Positions 8,990 through 17,296 of a DNA stretch of 34,299 nt are shown here, piece by piece. The notes under the pieces were generated by a model. That model was not told the DNA's origin. It saw only the letters and a program-made list of their open reading frames with translations, and made no database searches. Position 1 is the first letter of the stretch, and every line of letters starts with the position of its first letter. The DNA lies in NCBI GenBank assembly GCA_021736705.1, contig JAIPFI010000011.1:1-34299 (forward strand), read 5' to 3'. Position numbers and translations under genes: made by a program. Source of the DNA: Methylococcaceae bacterium. Lineage in GTDB: Bacteria > Pseudomonadota > Gammaproteobacteria > Methylococcales > Methylomonadaceae.

Positions 8990-10561
8990 TTAATTACCAG
9001 CCAAATAACCAGCAATATCCTCCTTAGAAAAACCAATTTTCTTTGCTACACGATGCGCATGACTAACCCTTGAAATCCCTGGAATTAACTTATGCGTTGA
9101 ATCCTCATCAATAAACTCAACCTGTAAAGCCACGCCTTTGTGTTCTGCAAGAAAATGATCGACCAACTGATGGTTATGAGTAATTAAAATCGTATTATTA
9201 CCTTTTTGATAAAAACCATTGAGCACATTCGCTGAAGTTTCCATTTTTTCTTCGAAGGTTGTCCCTTCCGATAACTCATCTAAAACAACAAGGCTTTTTG
9301 CCGTGCTCGCTAAAAATATATCTTTAGTACGCTTTAATTCTGTGCCAAAACGCCCTTCACCATCATCTAACTGACTAATTTCGGGGACTTGATAAAATAT
9401 TCTATCTGCTACCGTCAATCTCGCTTGTGCCGCAGGTACATAACTACCAATCTGCGCCAATAATTGAATCTGCGTTAAGGTTTTACAAAATGCGGTTTTA
9501 CCACCGCTATTAGGGCCAGTAATTAAAACTAATTTTTCAGTATCTATATTAAAATCATTGCCCACATAAGTTGCATCAGCTTTACTTAATACTGGATTTT
9601 TGGCATTTTTTAAACTGATTTTATGATGCTCAGCGCTAATCAACTCAGGTAGGACGAAGGAATCGACGCTAAATTCTGAATATTGCACCAAGGATAACAA
9701 TTCATCTACCTTCCCTAAAGCATCTAACACCTTAGCTACGTCATCCGATTGTCTATACTCTTCACGTAAAGGCTTAATACAGCTATCCCGATCAAAGCCA
9801 CCAATCAGAGGAAAATAAACTAAAGCGAGCGGTGCAAGAAAAATAGCGAACATTGGAGAAAAACTAAGTAAGCCAATCGGTACAAATAAATTAACCACGA
9901 TTAAAATAGCAAACACAAGAGCAATCAATAATGGCTTAAAAATATGCGGCTTAAAAATAATCGCAGGGCTTAGGCTCTTTCTATCTATTTTGCTCTGTAT
10001 CCCCTTTTCAGTAATATACGCAGGGCCAGACATTAATGAATAGGCACGCGTTTTAGTAAAGGCTTTAACTTCATTAACTAACGCATCAATATAATTACTT
10101 TTCGGTTTCTCAAGCGCCAATAGACCAGCAACAAAGCCCAATATAAAACGAGTTCCGCGTCTATATTGCGTATAACCATAGCCTTCAATTTCTGCATTAT
10201 CCCTAGCCGTTCCACCTGAGCCTAAAAATTTAGCAAATAATAGCTGATAAAAAGGTTTCTCATCTTTTTTAGCATTCGCCACTAAACGCACTAAAATTGC
10301 TTTCAGTTCAGGATTGGCTTGTATTTCTTTAAGAGCTTCTTGCTTATCCGCAATCGCTTGCAAATTATCCAAGGGCTGCGCTAAAGAGCGATACAAAACC
10401 GCTTGGCCAATCGTTGTTTGGGCATAGTTGATCGTATCGAAAACACTATCAACTTCAATGCTTTTAAATGCGCCGGCATCAAGCACGCCTTCGCCTGTTT
10501 TTGCTGGCTTACTAATCCGAACTTCAGGCCACTGTTCATTCCACGCTTTTAAAATAGTCAT
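8990..10561 (-). CDS. Membrane-anchored MutS-family ATPase
   Basis: The 523-residue protein carries a MutS C-terminal ATPase domain: Walker A GPNSGGKT at about 349-356, the Walker B-type segment VVLDELSEGT, and a late ILITHNHQLVDHF switch histidine. It lacks the mismatch-binding N-terminal domain of true MutS. About 200 residues upstream of the ATPase it has two hydrophobic stretches (about 208-228 and 234-253) separated by a short loop, which look like a membrane hairpin. It is therefore not the mismatch repair sensor. Proteins with this layout are usually annotated simply as MutS-related, with no known function. It starts one base after the small membrane protein gene. Confidence 0.8.
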   Translation of the reverse strand: MTILKAWNEQWPEVRISKPAKTGEGVLDAGAFKSIEVDSVFDTINYAQTTIGQAVLYRSLAQPLDNLQAIADKQEALKEIQANPELKAILVRLVANAKKDEKPFYQLLFAKFLGSGGTARDNAEIEGYGYTQYRRGTRFILGFVAGLLALEKPKSNYIDALVNEVKAFTKTRAYSLMSGPAYITEKGIQSKIDRKSLSPAIIFKPHIFKPLLIALVFAILIVVNLFVPIGLLSFSPMFAIFLAPLALVYFPLIGGFDRDSCIKPLREEYRQSDDVAKVLDALGKVDELLSLVQYSEFSVDSFVLPELISAEHHKISLKNAKNPVLSKADATYVGNDFNIDTEKLVLITGPNSGGKTAFCKTLTQIQLLAQIGSYVPAAQARLTVADRIFYQVPEISQLDDGEGRFGTELKRTKDIFLASTAKSLVVLDELSEGTTFEEKMETSANVLNGFYQKGNNTILITHNHQLVDHFLAEHKGVALQVEFIDEDSTHKLIPGISRVSHAHRVAKKIGFSKEDIAGYLAGN

Positions 10562-10562
10562 A

Positions 10563-10763
10563 TTATTTTTTCTTCTTCTTATTTTTATCTAATAGACCAA
10601 AAACAATAATGGCTGAAACCACTATTCCCGACATTATAATATTTTGCTGCGTAGCTCCTAATAAGTAAGCCACTCCACAGCCAATTCCCATACCTACACC
10701 GGTAAAAGCCAAGCTGCGCATTAAGCGACAAAAAGCACAATTATCAGGATCATAAGCACGCAT
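10563..10763 (-). CDS. Small two-helix membrane protein with an N-terminal CxxC
   Basis: I do not recognise this 66-residue protein. It begins MRAYDPDNCAFCRLMRSL, so one CxxC pair lies before two predicted transmembrane helices (about 18-37 and 41-58). It ends in a lysine run (DKNKKKKK) that would lie in the cytoplasm by the positive-inside rule. It is packed between hemH (2-base gap) and the MutS-like ATPase (1-base gap), which supports it as a real co-translated gene. Because its neighbour also has a membrane hairpin, a partnership is possible but unproven. Confidence 0.7.
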   Translation of the reverse strand: MRAYDPDNCAFCRLMRSLAFTGVGMGIGCGVAYLLGATQQNIIMSGIVVSAIIVFGLLDKNKKKKK

Positions 10764-10765
10764 AA

Positions 10766-11740
10766 TTAGTTTGCCTTATTTTCTATTAAATCGACCATAA
10801 GCTGCACATTTGCTTCCGAATCATTTAAACAGGAAATATAACGATACTGCTCACCACCTGCTGCAAAAAAAATCTCTTTATTAGTCATATTAATTTCCTC
10901 TAAAGTTTCTAAGCAATCAATCGCAAAACCTGGACAAATAATATCGATATTTTTAAAGCCTTCTTCAGGCAGTGCCATTAAGGTTTCTACGCAATAAGGC
11001 TGCAACCATTTCGCCTTACCAAAGCGCGATTGAAAAACCACTCGCCATTTATCGTCCTGCAAATTAAGCTTTTGAGCAATCAATTCTGCCGTTTTAAGGC
11101 ATTGATAATAATAAGGGTCGCCTTTTTTAGTTAAAACATCTGGCAACCCATGAAAGGACATTAATAATAACTCACCAGCACTCTGCTCTGACCAAGCCTG
11201 CTGTATAGAATCGGCAATCGAAGTAATATATAAAGGGTGCTGATGATAATCACTGACAAAATGTAATTCAGGAATATAACGCCATTGCATTAATTCGGCT
11301 GCTACTGCATCAAATACACTTGCAGTAGTGGTTGAAGAATATTGTGGATATAAAGGCACAATAGTGATTTGATCACACTGTGCCTTTTGTAATTTATGCA
11401 GTTGCGTTGTCAGTGATGGCGGACCATAACTCATTGCCATAGCAACAGTAACATCAGCGTCTTTCTGATAATGCATAGACACTTTATCAGTTAAATCCTG
11501 CGTTAAATAAGTGAGCGGTGAACCTCTCTCTGTCCACACTTCAGCATAGGCAGCTTTAGACTTTCGTGGCCTAAAAGGCAGCACAAAAAAGTTTAAAATA
11601 ACCCACCAAAGCAAGCGTGGTAAATTAACAACTCGTGGATCACCCAAAAACTGCCGCAAAAATTTGCGCACTGCTCTGACAGTTAGCTTCTCCGGCGAAC
11701 CTAAATTAACAATTAAAATCCCTTTTTTCTTTGCCACCAC
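10766..11740 (-). CDS. hemH: Ferrochelatase
   Basis: Inserts Fe2+ into protoporphyrin IX, the last step of heme synthesis. The 324-residue protein shows GILIVNLGSP at the N terminus, PLYPQYSSTTTASVF, the metal-site histidine in SFHGLPD, and the acidic segment CLETLEEI near the C terminus. Translation starts at one of two adjacent GTG codons (GTGGTG), preceded by an AAGGTGG Shine-Dalgarno-like stretch. It is 13 bases downstream of folE. Length and motifs are normal. Confidence 0.96.
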   Translation of the reverse strand: MVAKKKGILIVNLGSPEKLTVRAVRKFLRQFLGDPRVVNLPRLLWWVILNFFVLPFRPRKSKAAYAEVWTERGSPLTYLTQDLTDKVSMHYQKDADVTVAMAMSYGPPSLTTQLHKLQKAQCDQITIVPLYPQYSSTTTASVFDAVAAELMQWRYIPELHFVSDYHQHPLYITSIADSIQQAWSEQSAGELLLMSFHGLPDVLTKKGDPYYYQCLKTAELIAQKLNLQDDKWRVVFQSRFGKAKWLQPYCVETLMALPEEGFKNIDIICPGFAIDCLETLEEINMTNKEIFFAAGGEQYRYISCLNDSEANVQLMVDLIENKAN

Positions 11741-11753
11741 AAGCCACCTTGAG

Positions 11754-12299
11754 TTAACGGTTAATTAAACTTAAAAATTCTGCTCTAGTACTCATTTCCT
11801 TACGGAAAATACCCGTCATAACGGATGTTGTCATGACCGAATTCTGCTTTTCAACGCCACGCATCATCATGCACATATGCTTCGCTTCAATAACAACTGC
11901 AACACCTTTAGCACCAATCGCCTCATCGACTGCATCCGCAATTTGCTTGGTCAATTTTTCTTGAATTTGTAAACGACGGGCATACATATCAACAATTCTT
12001 GCTAGTTTAGATAAGCCCAATACTTTACCTTGAGGCAAATAAGCAATATGACATTTACCGACAAAAGGCAATAAATGATGTTCGCATAAAGAGTAAAGTT
12101 CAATATCTTTTACAATCACCATATCTTCAGTATCTGCTTCAAAAATAGCGCCATTCAAAACTTCTTCCAAAGTTTTGCTATAGCCATTATTTAAAAACTC
12201 AAAAGCTTTGGCGGCTCTTTTAGGCGTATCAATTAAACCTTCACGCGTTACATCTTCGCCAATTGCTTCAATAATTTTTCTGAAATGCTCTTCCATCAT
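11754..12299 (-). CDS. folE: GTP cyclohydrolase I
   Basis: Converts GTP to 7,8-dihydroneopterin triphosphate for folate. The 181 residues carry the zinc-site signatures [10 protein letters not shown] and [10 protein letters not shown] and the family motif [16 protein letters not shown]. It is a canonical type I enzyme of normal length. It begins with two methionines, so the start may be 12299 or 12296. It lies between dusA (34-base gap) and hemH on the same strand. Confidence 0.96.
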   Translation of the reverse strand: MMEEHFRKIIEAIGEDVTREGLIDTPKRAAKAFEFLNNGYSKTLEEVLNGAIFEADTEDMVIVKDIELYSLCEHHLLPFVGKCHIAYLPQGKVLGLSKLARIVDMYARRLQIQEKLTKQIADAVDEAIGAKGVAVVIEAKHMCMMMRGVEKQNSVMTTSVMTGIFRKEMSTRAEFLSLINR

Positions 12300-12333
12300 T
12301 CGTCTCTAAAATAAAATAGGGGTTAAGTATACA

Positions 12334-13329
12334 TCATCCTTGTACTAATTCTAATGCCTGCAAGACAACATTCTCATTCGCCCCGGCTTTAGGTCCATAG
12401 GTACTTAGGTGTCTACGCCATGCTCTTGCACCTTGAACACTATGAAATAAGCCTAAAATATGCCGAGTTATGCTATGTAATCGCACTCCAGCGGCCAATT
12501 GCTCTTGTATATAAGGCAATAAAGCGAGCACTACCTCTTCACGCGTTTTAACTGGAGTATCTTGCAGGTAAATTAATCTATCAGCTTCCGCTAATAAGTA
12601 AGGATTATGATATGCCTCTCGACCAATCATGACGCCATCTACACTCTGCATTAGCTCAATACTTTGCTCTAATGAAGTAATGCCGCCATTAATAACGATG
12701 TCTAAATGCGGAAAGTCTTGTTTAATCTGCTGTACGACATCATAGCGCAATGGAGGGACATCCCTATTTTGCTTAGGCGATAAGCCCGATAACCAAGCTT
12801 TACGCGCATGCAGAATAAAAGTACGACAACCGCCAGCAGACACTTTACTAATAAAATTGACCAATTCCTCATAGGAATCTTTATCATCAATGCCAATACG
12901 AGATTTCACAGTAACCGGAATATTAACCGCCTCTTGCATTGCTGCAATACATTCTGCGACTAAATCAGGTTCTGCCATTAAACAGGCACCAAAACGCCCA
13001 TTTTGCACACGATCACTTGGGCAACCAACGTTTAAATTCACTTCATCGTAACCATAATTTTCCGCCATCTTGCTACATAGTGCCAAATCGTGTGCCGAGC
13101 TGCCACCTAACTGCAAAGCAAGTGGATGCTCTTGCGGTGAAAAGTCCAGATGCCGTTGCACATCACCATTCATTAAGGCACCAGTCGTCACCATCTCAGT
13201 ATATAAAACAACATGATTTGATAATAAGCGATGAAAGTAGCGGCAATGTCTGTCACTCCAGTCGAGCATGGGGGCAACGCATAAAGCCCTATGCCCTGCA
13301 CGCTGAATATTCTGGGTTTTTGTTGTCAT
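12334..13329 (-). CDS. dusA: tRNA-dihydrouridine(20/20a) synthase
   Basis: FMN-dependent reduction of uridines in the tRNA D-loop. The 331 residues contain CVAPMLDWSDRHCRYFHR at the N terminus, the active cysteine in NVGCPSDRVQNGRFGACLM, SRIGIDD, and INGGITS of the TIM barrel. The RYFHR and GAxLM features are those of DusA and not DusB/C. The segment encoding APMLDWSDRHCRYF is the part of dusA used as an integration site by a known family of integrases (Farrugia and colleagues). An integrase remnant lies just upstream, so this 5' end is probably a rebuilt junction. Confidence 0.95.
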   Translation of the reverse strand: MTTKTQNIQRAGHRALCVAPMLDWSDRHCRYFHRLLSNHVVLYTEMVTTGALMNGDVQRHLDFSPQEHPLALQLGGSSAHDLALCSKMAENYGYDEVNLNVGCPSDRVQNGRFGACLMAEPDLVAECIAAMQEAVNIPVTVKSRIGIDDKDSYEELVNFISKVSAGGCRTFILHARKAWLSGLSPKQNRDVPPLRYDVVQQIKQDFPHLDIVINGGITSLEQSIELMQSVDGVMIGREAYHNPYLLAEADRLIYLQDTPVKTREEVVLALLPYIQEQLAAGVRLHSITRHILGLFHSVQGARAWRRHLSTYGPKAGANENVVLQALELVQG

Positions 13330-13365
13330 AAGTTTGTTTATTTTTATTTATTTTGTCACTATAGT

Positions 13366-13399
13366 TGCACGTTAAATGCACGTTCGTTTTCATCGTGCA
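13366..13399. repeat. TGCACGTT direct repeats plus inverted CGTGCA, arm-site-like
   Basis: TGCACGTT occurs at 13366-13373 and again at 13377-13384, an 11-base period, and CGTGCA in the opposite sense follows at 13394-13399. The cluster lies between the dusA start and the integrase fragment. That is where tyrosine integrases usually have their arm-type binding sites. The repeats are seen directly; their role is inferred. Confidence 0.45.
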
Positions 13400-13419
13400 G
13401 CATCGAGGACAAAAAACAC

Positions 13420-13542
13420 ATGAAGCCGCAAAAAATAAAGAATAAAAATGGCACAACATCATACCGCATATTTATAGCTAACTCGCAAACAGGCAAACGC
13501 GAGAGCAAAACCTTTAGCGCTAGTCTGTCCGACACTAAATAA
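13420..13542 (+). pseudogene. Tyrosine integrase remnant (N-terminal arm-binding domain only)
   Basis: The track ORF from 13291 includes an antisense dusA part. The meaningful portion starts at the ATG at 13420 and encodes about 40 residues: MKPQKIKNKNGTTSYRIF, then TGKRESKTFSASLSDTK. This is the pattern of the small arm-type DNA-binding domain at the N terminus of phage/island integrases (K-NG--SYRV, GKR-SKTF). The core-binding and catalytic R...HxxR...Y domains are absent. It is divergent from dusA at its 5' end, the known insertion place of dusA-specific integrases, so I read it as the relic of an excised or decayed element. Confidence 0.65.
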
Positions 13543-13590
13543 TTTATACAAAGAGTAACTCCCTACAGAAACAACAATAAGGATATGAGA

Positions 13591-14037
13591 ATGAAAATAA
13601 GCACTCCAGCAATCATTTTTCTATTTATTTCACCTGTTTATGCAGAAATGTATAAATGCACTGAAAATGGACAGATAAGTTATCAAGATAAGCAATGCAA
13701 AATAAACGGTAGCGCATTTATTCCAAGCAAAGATATTAGTACCGAGCAACAACAATCGGCAAGAGAAAAACTTAAATCAGATTTAGCCATTAGAAATGAA
13801 GAAAAAAAACAGGCAAAAGAAGCGCAAGATAAGGAGCGTTTGATTCAAGCTCAAGAGGATAAAGCCAATGCCGCCTATAGAAATGCACGAGCGAGCGAAG
13901 AGCAAGCTAAACAATCCGCCCGTCAAGCCGATGCTTTAGAAAAAAGTAATACCTCTAACCACTATACGAGACCTTACTATGTCATAAACCCTAAGCCTAT
14001 TGTAAAACCTAGGCCTACGCCTTTTCTCCGCAAATAA
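13591..14037 (+). CDS. DUF4124-domain secreted protein
   Basis: Two in-frame ATGs are close together. The second (13591) is preceded by AAGGA at good spacing and gives a clean signal peptide (MKISTPAIIFLFISPVYA). The mature protein begins with a DUF4124 module (EMYKCTENGQISYQDKQC) whose two cysteines could form a disulfide. A long Lys/Glu/Ala/Gln-rich, probably coiled-coil stretch follows, and the tail is proline-rich and basic (NPKPIVKPRPTPFLRK). The function is unknown; the family is periplasmic or cell-envelope located. It ends 4 bases from the convergent SPOR gene and lies next to the integrase relic, so it might be cargo. Confidence 0.75.
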   Translation: MKISTPAIIFLFISPVYAEMYKCTENGQISYQDKQCKINGSAFIPSKDISTEQQQSAREKLKSDLAIRNEEKKQAKEAQDKERLIQAQEDKANAAYRNARASEEQAKQSARQADALEKSNTSNHYTRPYYVINPKPIVKPRPTPFLRK

Positions 14038-14041
14038 TAAG

Positions 14042-14950
14042 TTATTCCTGGACTTTAATACATTGACTTTCTTGCTTAAAATACCGCAAAAATTCATCAT
14101 TAAATAAAGAAATATCATCTTTCTGTCCACTTACCTTAACTTCTGTCACCGCTTTAGTTTTATAGTTAGGCATTACTTCCAGCTCTTTTACTCCGTACGT
14201 TAAAAAAGAAGCCTTGGCTTTTTCTGCGTTGCTTTGCGTACTAAATACTCCTAAAGAAATTCTCCACTTAAACACACCATCAGTAATCAACCATAAATCG
14301 TTTATACCTTGCTGTTTGATAGTCGTCTCCCATGTCTTAGCTTCTTGATAAGAATTAGCAGCTAAAGTAAGAACGAAATAACTACTAATATATTGCTGCT
14401 CCTGCCGTACAAGCTTAAATTTAAATATCGCACTTTTATTTGTAGTCACGAACATCTGCTCTGAATATTCACCCTCTTGCAAAGGATAACAGGCAAAGAA
14501 TGTTTCAGTTTGCACTTCAGTATTAGCTGGTTTTGGCTCAGAAAAAACAACGGCTTCAGGCTCGGCAAGCTTTGCTTCTTGCTTTGTAATTTCAGTAATC
14601 TTTTTATTAGAACTATCGACAAATTCTCTTTCTATCGGCAAGGGGGGAGTAGATTTTCTATTTTGCCCTGTTTCGCTCATATTTTCCGGTTCCGTGTTAT
14701 TTAATGGATCAACGGATAGTTCCTGATAATTTTCTTCAGAAACAATAGTTTGATCATCACTTACACTATCAATTTCTAATAAGGCAACTTTTGGCGGGAG
14801 CTCACTGAACAAAAAAATCTGCTTCTGCTTTTCATGATCAGCGTTGCTTTCAGTGTCTATAGAAAAGTAAATTTCAGGCGCGCCTTTTCTCTGTTCCCAA
14901 AAGAAAAAAACAATATTGATCAATAGAATACTTAAAAATAAAAATTTCAC
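14042..14950 (-). CDS. SPOR-domain inner-membrane protein
   Basis: The N terminus is a single membrane anchor (FLFLSILLINIVFFFWEQ, about residues 3-20). It is followed by an acidic, Pro/Glu/Thr-rich linker of about 140 residues. The C-terminal SPOR-like domain has two YxVxLAxxxxxxxA-type halves (SSYFVLTLAANSYQEAKTW and WRISLGVFSTQSNAEKA). SPOR domains bind denuded peptidoglycan at division sites. Its start overlaps the coaX stop by four bases; birA-coaX-SPOR is the order known in pseudomonads. The particular cellular role is unknown. Confidence 0.8.
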   Translation of the reverse strand: MKFLFLSILLINIVFFFWEQRKGAPEIYFSIDTESNADHEKQKQIFLFSELPPKVALLEIDSVSDDQTIVSEENYQELSVDPLNNTEPENMSETGQNRKSTPPLPIEREFVDSSNKKITEITKQEAKLAEPEAVVFSEPKPANTEVQTETFFACYPLQEGEYSEQMFVTTNKSAIFKFKLVRQEQQYISSYFVLTLAANSYQEAKTWETTIKQQGINDLWLITDGVFKWRISLGVFSTQSNAEKAKASFLTYGVKELEVMPNYKTKAVTEVKVSGQKDDISLFNDEFLRYFKQESQCIKVQE

Positions 14951-15687
14951 AGCGGACTTTTCTCGCTACTTAATAAAGCTATCCCTTTAAATACCAATTC
15001 AGTATCAACAACAGCCTCTAACTTTAAAATATCCGCCAAAAACAGCGCATCCCCACCAGTTAAAATTAATTGCGTTGTTTGCGCACATTGCATAAGTCCC
15101 GCCTCAATAAAACCTTTAATAGCATAGAGGCTACCACTATAAATAGCTGCTTGTGTAGAATTAGCCAAACCTTGCTCATGGGGTTCAGTGCAATAGCTCA
15201 AGTCTGCCGTACCTTTATTTAAAGATTGCTTCAGTAAAGTTAGTCCCGGCATAATCAAGCCACCTAAGTGCCACCCGTGCTCGTCAATAACATCCAAAGT
15301 AATCGCGGTACCAAAATCAACAATACAAAGAGGCGCTGAATAATGCTCATACGCTCCCAGCATGGCTAGCCAGCGATCAACACCTAACTTTTCTGGATTA
15401 AGATAGCCATTACTTACTCCACAGGAAAATTTTTCCGAATGGATTTCTTGTATCGGACAATTCGACCATACCAGCCTAATTATATTGATAAGTAACTGCT
15501 TAATTTCAATAGAGCCAACACAAGCAATATAAATACAGTCAGGCATAGCTAGTAACCGCCAAGCAGAGATTAATGTGGCTGAAAAATCATCTTGATGATG
15601 TGCAATAGCAGCAAAAGTATCCAACTTATCAAGTTCCTGTATCGCCCATTTGACACGAGTATTCCCAATATCGATTAATAAGTTCAT
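14947..15687 (-). CDS. coaX: Type III pantothenate kinase
   Basis: First enzyme of coenzyme A synthesis. The 246-residue protein has the ASKHA-fold signatures of type III kinases: LLIDIGNTRVKWA at the N terminus, LGVDRWLAMLGAY in the middle, and the phosphate-binding DFGTAITLDVID, followed by GGLIMPGL. It overlaps birA by 4 bases (ATGA) and the SPOR gene by 4 bases. Length is typical. Confidence 0.94.
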   Translation of the reverse strand: MNLLIDIGNTRVKWAIQELDKLDTFAAIAHHQDDFSATLISAWRLLAMPDCIYIACVGSIEIKQLLINIIRLVWSNCPIQEIHSEKFSCGVSNGYLNPEKLGVDRWLAMLGAYEHYSAPLCIVDFGTAITLDVIDEHGWHLGGLIMPGLTLLKQSLNKGTADLSYCTEPHEQGLANSTQAAIYSGSLYAIKGFIEAGLMQCAQTTQLILTGGDALFLADILKLEAVVDTELVFKGIALLSSEKSPL

Positions 15688-16679
15688 GATCGCCTAAAGC
15701 TGACTTCACCTGAAGCATAGGATTGCACCTTGCCATCTTGAGTTTGCAATAATAACAAACCATCATCACTAATACCTAGCACAGCACCTGCAACGACTTG
15801 TTTGCCGACAAACAAATTAACCGACTGCCCTTGCATACAGTCATAAAGTCGCCATTCATCTCGATACTGGGCAAATGACTGTTCAGTATAATGACTGATG
15901 ACTTGAAAGATTTTTTCAAGCAACGTTGCCAGTAGCTCATTACGTGAAATTTTCATCGAACTGTCTAAGATTTGACTTATATCGACCCAGTCTTGTTCAA
16001 TGCTTGATGCTTCGTCACCTGATAAACGAAGATTTAAACCCAGTCCAATAACAGCGCTACAAGGACCATTGGATTCCCCTGAGACTTCAACCAGAATACC
16101 GCCTAATTTTTTTTGTTGCCAATAAATATCGTTCGGCCACTTCAAGCCAACACCCTGAACCCCATGAGCACTTAAAGCTCTAATAACTGCAACACCAATA
16201 GCTAAGCTTAAGCCTGATAAACTTGCAGGGCCTTCCTGAAATCGCCACAAGACTGAACAATAAATATTACGACCAAAAGGAGAAACCCATTGCCGACCTC
16301 GCCGTCCACGCCCAGACGTCTGCTGTTCGGCAAGACAAACTACTCCAGTAGACTCAGGACTCGTTCTGCTCAAAGCAACTAAATTAGTATTGGTAGAATC
16401 AATTTGATCGTGAATATCAAAGATAGAAATCAACTGCCGTGTGGTAGCCGTCAAATTATCAACAATACAAGATTTATCAAATAACTCTAAAGATGACTTG
16501 AACCGATAACCTTTACCATTAACGGCTAAAATATCAACGCCCTGATCCTCTAATGCATTGATTTGTTTCCAAAGCGCTGAACGACTAAAATTCAATTGAT
16601 CCGCTAATTCTGTGCCCGAATGGAAGTCTCCATCAGCTAAAAGCTGCAATAATGCTTTCTTTTTTTCTGAGAATTGCAC
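15684..16679 (-). CDS. birA: Biotin-[acetyl-CoA-carboxylase] ligase / biotin operon repressor
   Basis: A class II BirA of 331 residues. An N-terminal winged helix-turn-helix (SGTELADQLNFSRSALWKQI, about 17-36) is followed by the ligase domain. That domain has the biotinyl-AMP loop GRGRRGRQW, then KWPNDIYWQQKKLGGILVE, and a small C-terminal cap. It both biotinylates acetyl-CoA carboxylase BCCP and, given the HTH, probably represses biotin genes. It sits at the head of birA-coaX-SPOR, 8 bases after the PilZ gene. Confidence 0.95.
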   Translation of the reverse strand: MQFSEKKKALLQLLADGDFHSGTELADQLNFSRSALWKQINALEDQGVDILAVNGKGYRFKSSLELFDKSCIVDNLTATTRQLISIFDIHDQIDSTNTNLVALSRTSPESTGVVCLAEQQTSGRGRRGRQWVSPFGRNIYCSVLWRFQEGPASLSGLSLAIGVAVIRALSAHGVQGVGLKWPNDIYWQQKKLGGILVEVSGESNGPCSAVIGLGLNLRLSGDEASSIEQDWVDISQILDSSMKISRNELLATLLEKIFQVISHYTEQSFAQYRDEWRLYDCMQGQSVNLFVGKQVVAGAVLGISDDGLLLLQTQDGKVQSYASGEVSFRRS

Positions 16680-16687
16680 GTGTTTTT

Positions 16688-17284
16688 CTAATTTTCTTTA
16701 TGTTTACGAATTTGTTGCATCTGGCGCTTAACAACGTGCTTAATCAACAACTCTCTGTCCTGCTCTTTCATTTCACTAAAAGCAACACCAACCACATAAG
16801 GAAAATCAGACACAGCTTCAGGTTTTTTATGGCTATAAACAGCATTACCATAACTAACAACCACCGCCATACTGGAGGTAAGTAACAATCTGATTTCCAA
16901 AAACTCACCTTCAGCAATCAGTTCTTCACACTCAAACGCAACGCCCGAGGCACTCAAGCTAACATTTCGAGCCTTCTCATTAATAAGATCAGTGCCATCC
17001 ATCAACACAGCGCGAGCAACCAGATTAATTTTACTATCCATTACTTTCAAATAGTCAGCAATATCAGAATTATTACGTTCAATCCGGTTAAATATAATCT
17101 GTGCTTCTTGATTTAAAATATCTAATGCTGCAGCAAGCGAACAATTATTCAGTAATTCACTAGAGGCTTCGGAATATTTTTTGATGGATTCAGGCGCTAC
17201 CTTTTTATAAAAAAGATTGATTTCATCATCAATTCTAAAGAAACGCCTGCGTTCATCCACTTGAAATACGTTTTTTTCGCTCAT
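16688..17284 (-). CDS. PilZ-domain protein next to the flagellar stator genes
   Basis: The track start is a GTG at 17296. The ATG at 17284 is better, being preceded by GTGAG about seven bases upstream, so I take about 198 residues. An RRRFFR motif is at the N terminus and NVSLSASG about 90 residues later. These resemble the RxxxR and (D/N)xSxxG halves of a c-di-GMP-binding PilZ domain, but the spacing is much larger than usual, so a helical insert or a separate N-terminal region may be present. Lying directly after pomAB, a YcgR-like brake role is plausible but inferred. Confidence 0.75.
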   Translation of the reverse strand: MSEKNVFQVDERRRFFRIDDEINLFYKKVAPESIKKYSEASSELLNNCSLAAALDILNQEAQIIFNRIERNNSDIADYLKVMDSKINLVARAVLMDGTDLINEKARNVSLSASGVAFECEELIAEGEFLEIRLLLTSSMAVVVSYGNAVYSHKKPEAVSDFPYVVGVAFSEMKEQDRELLIKHVVKRQMQQIRKHKEN

Positions 17285-17296
17285 AAATATGCTCAC

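Noticed and set aside
8990-10561. Calling this gene mutS (mismatch repair)
   Set aside because: It lacks the mismatch-recognition N-terminal domain, has membrane segments and is far shorter than MutS.
12702-13331. Overlapping ORFs within and opposite dusA
   Set aside because: Shadow frames of a canonical dusA.
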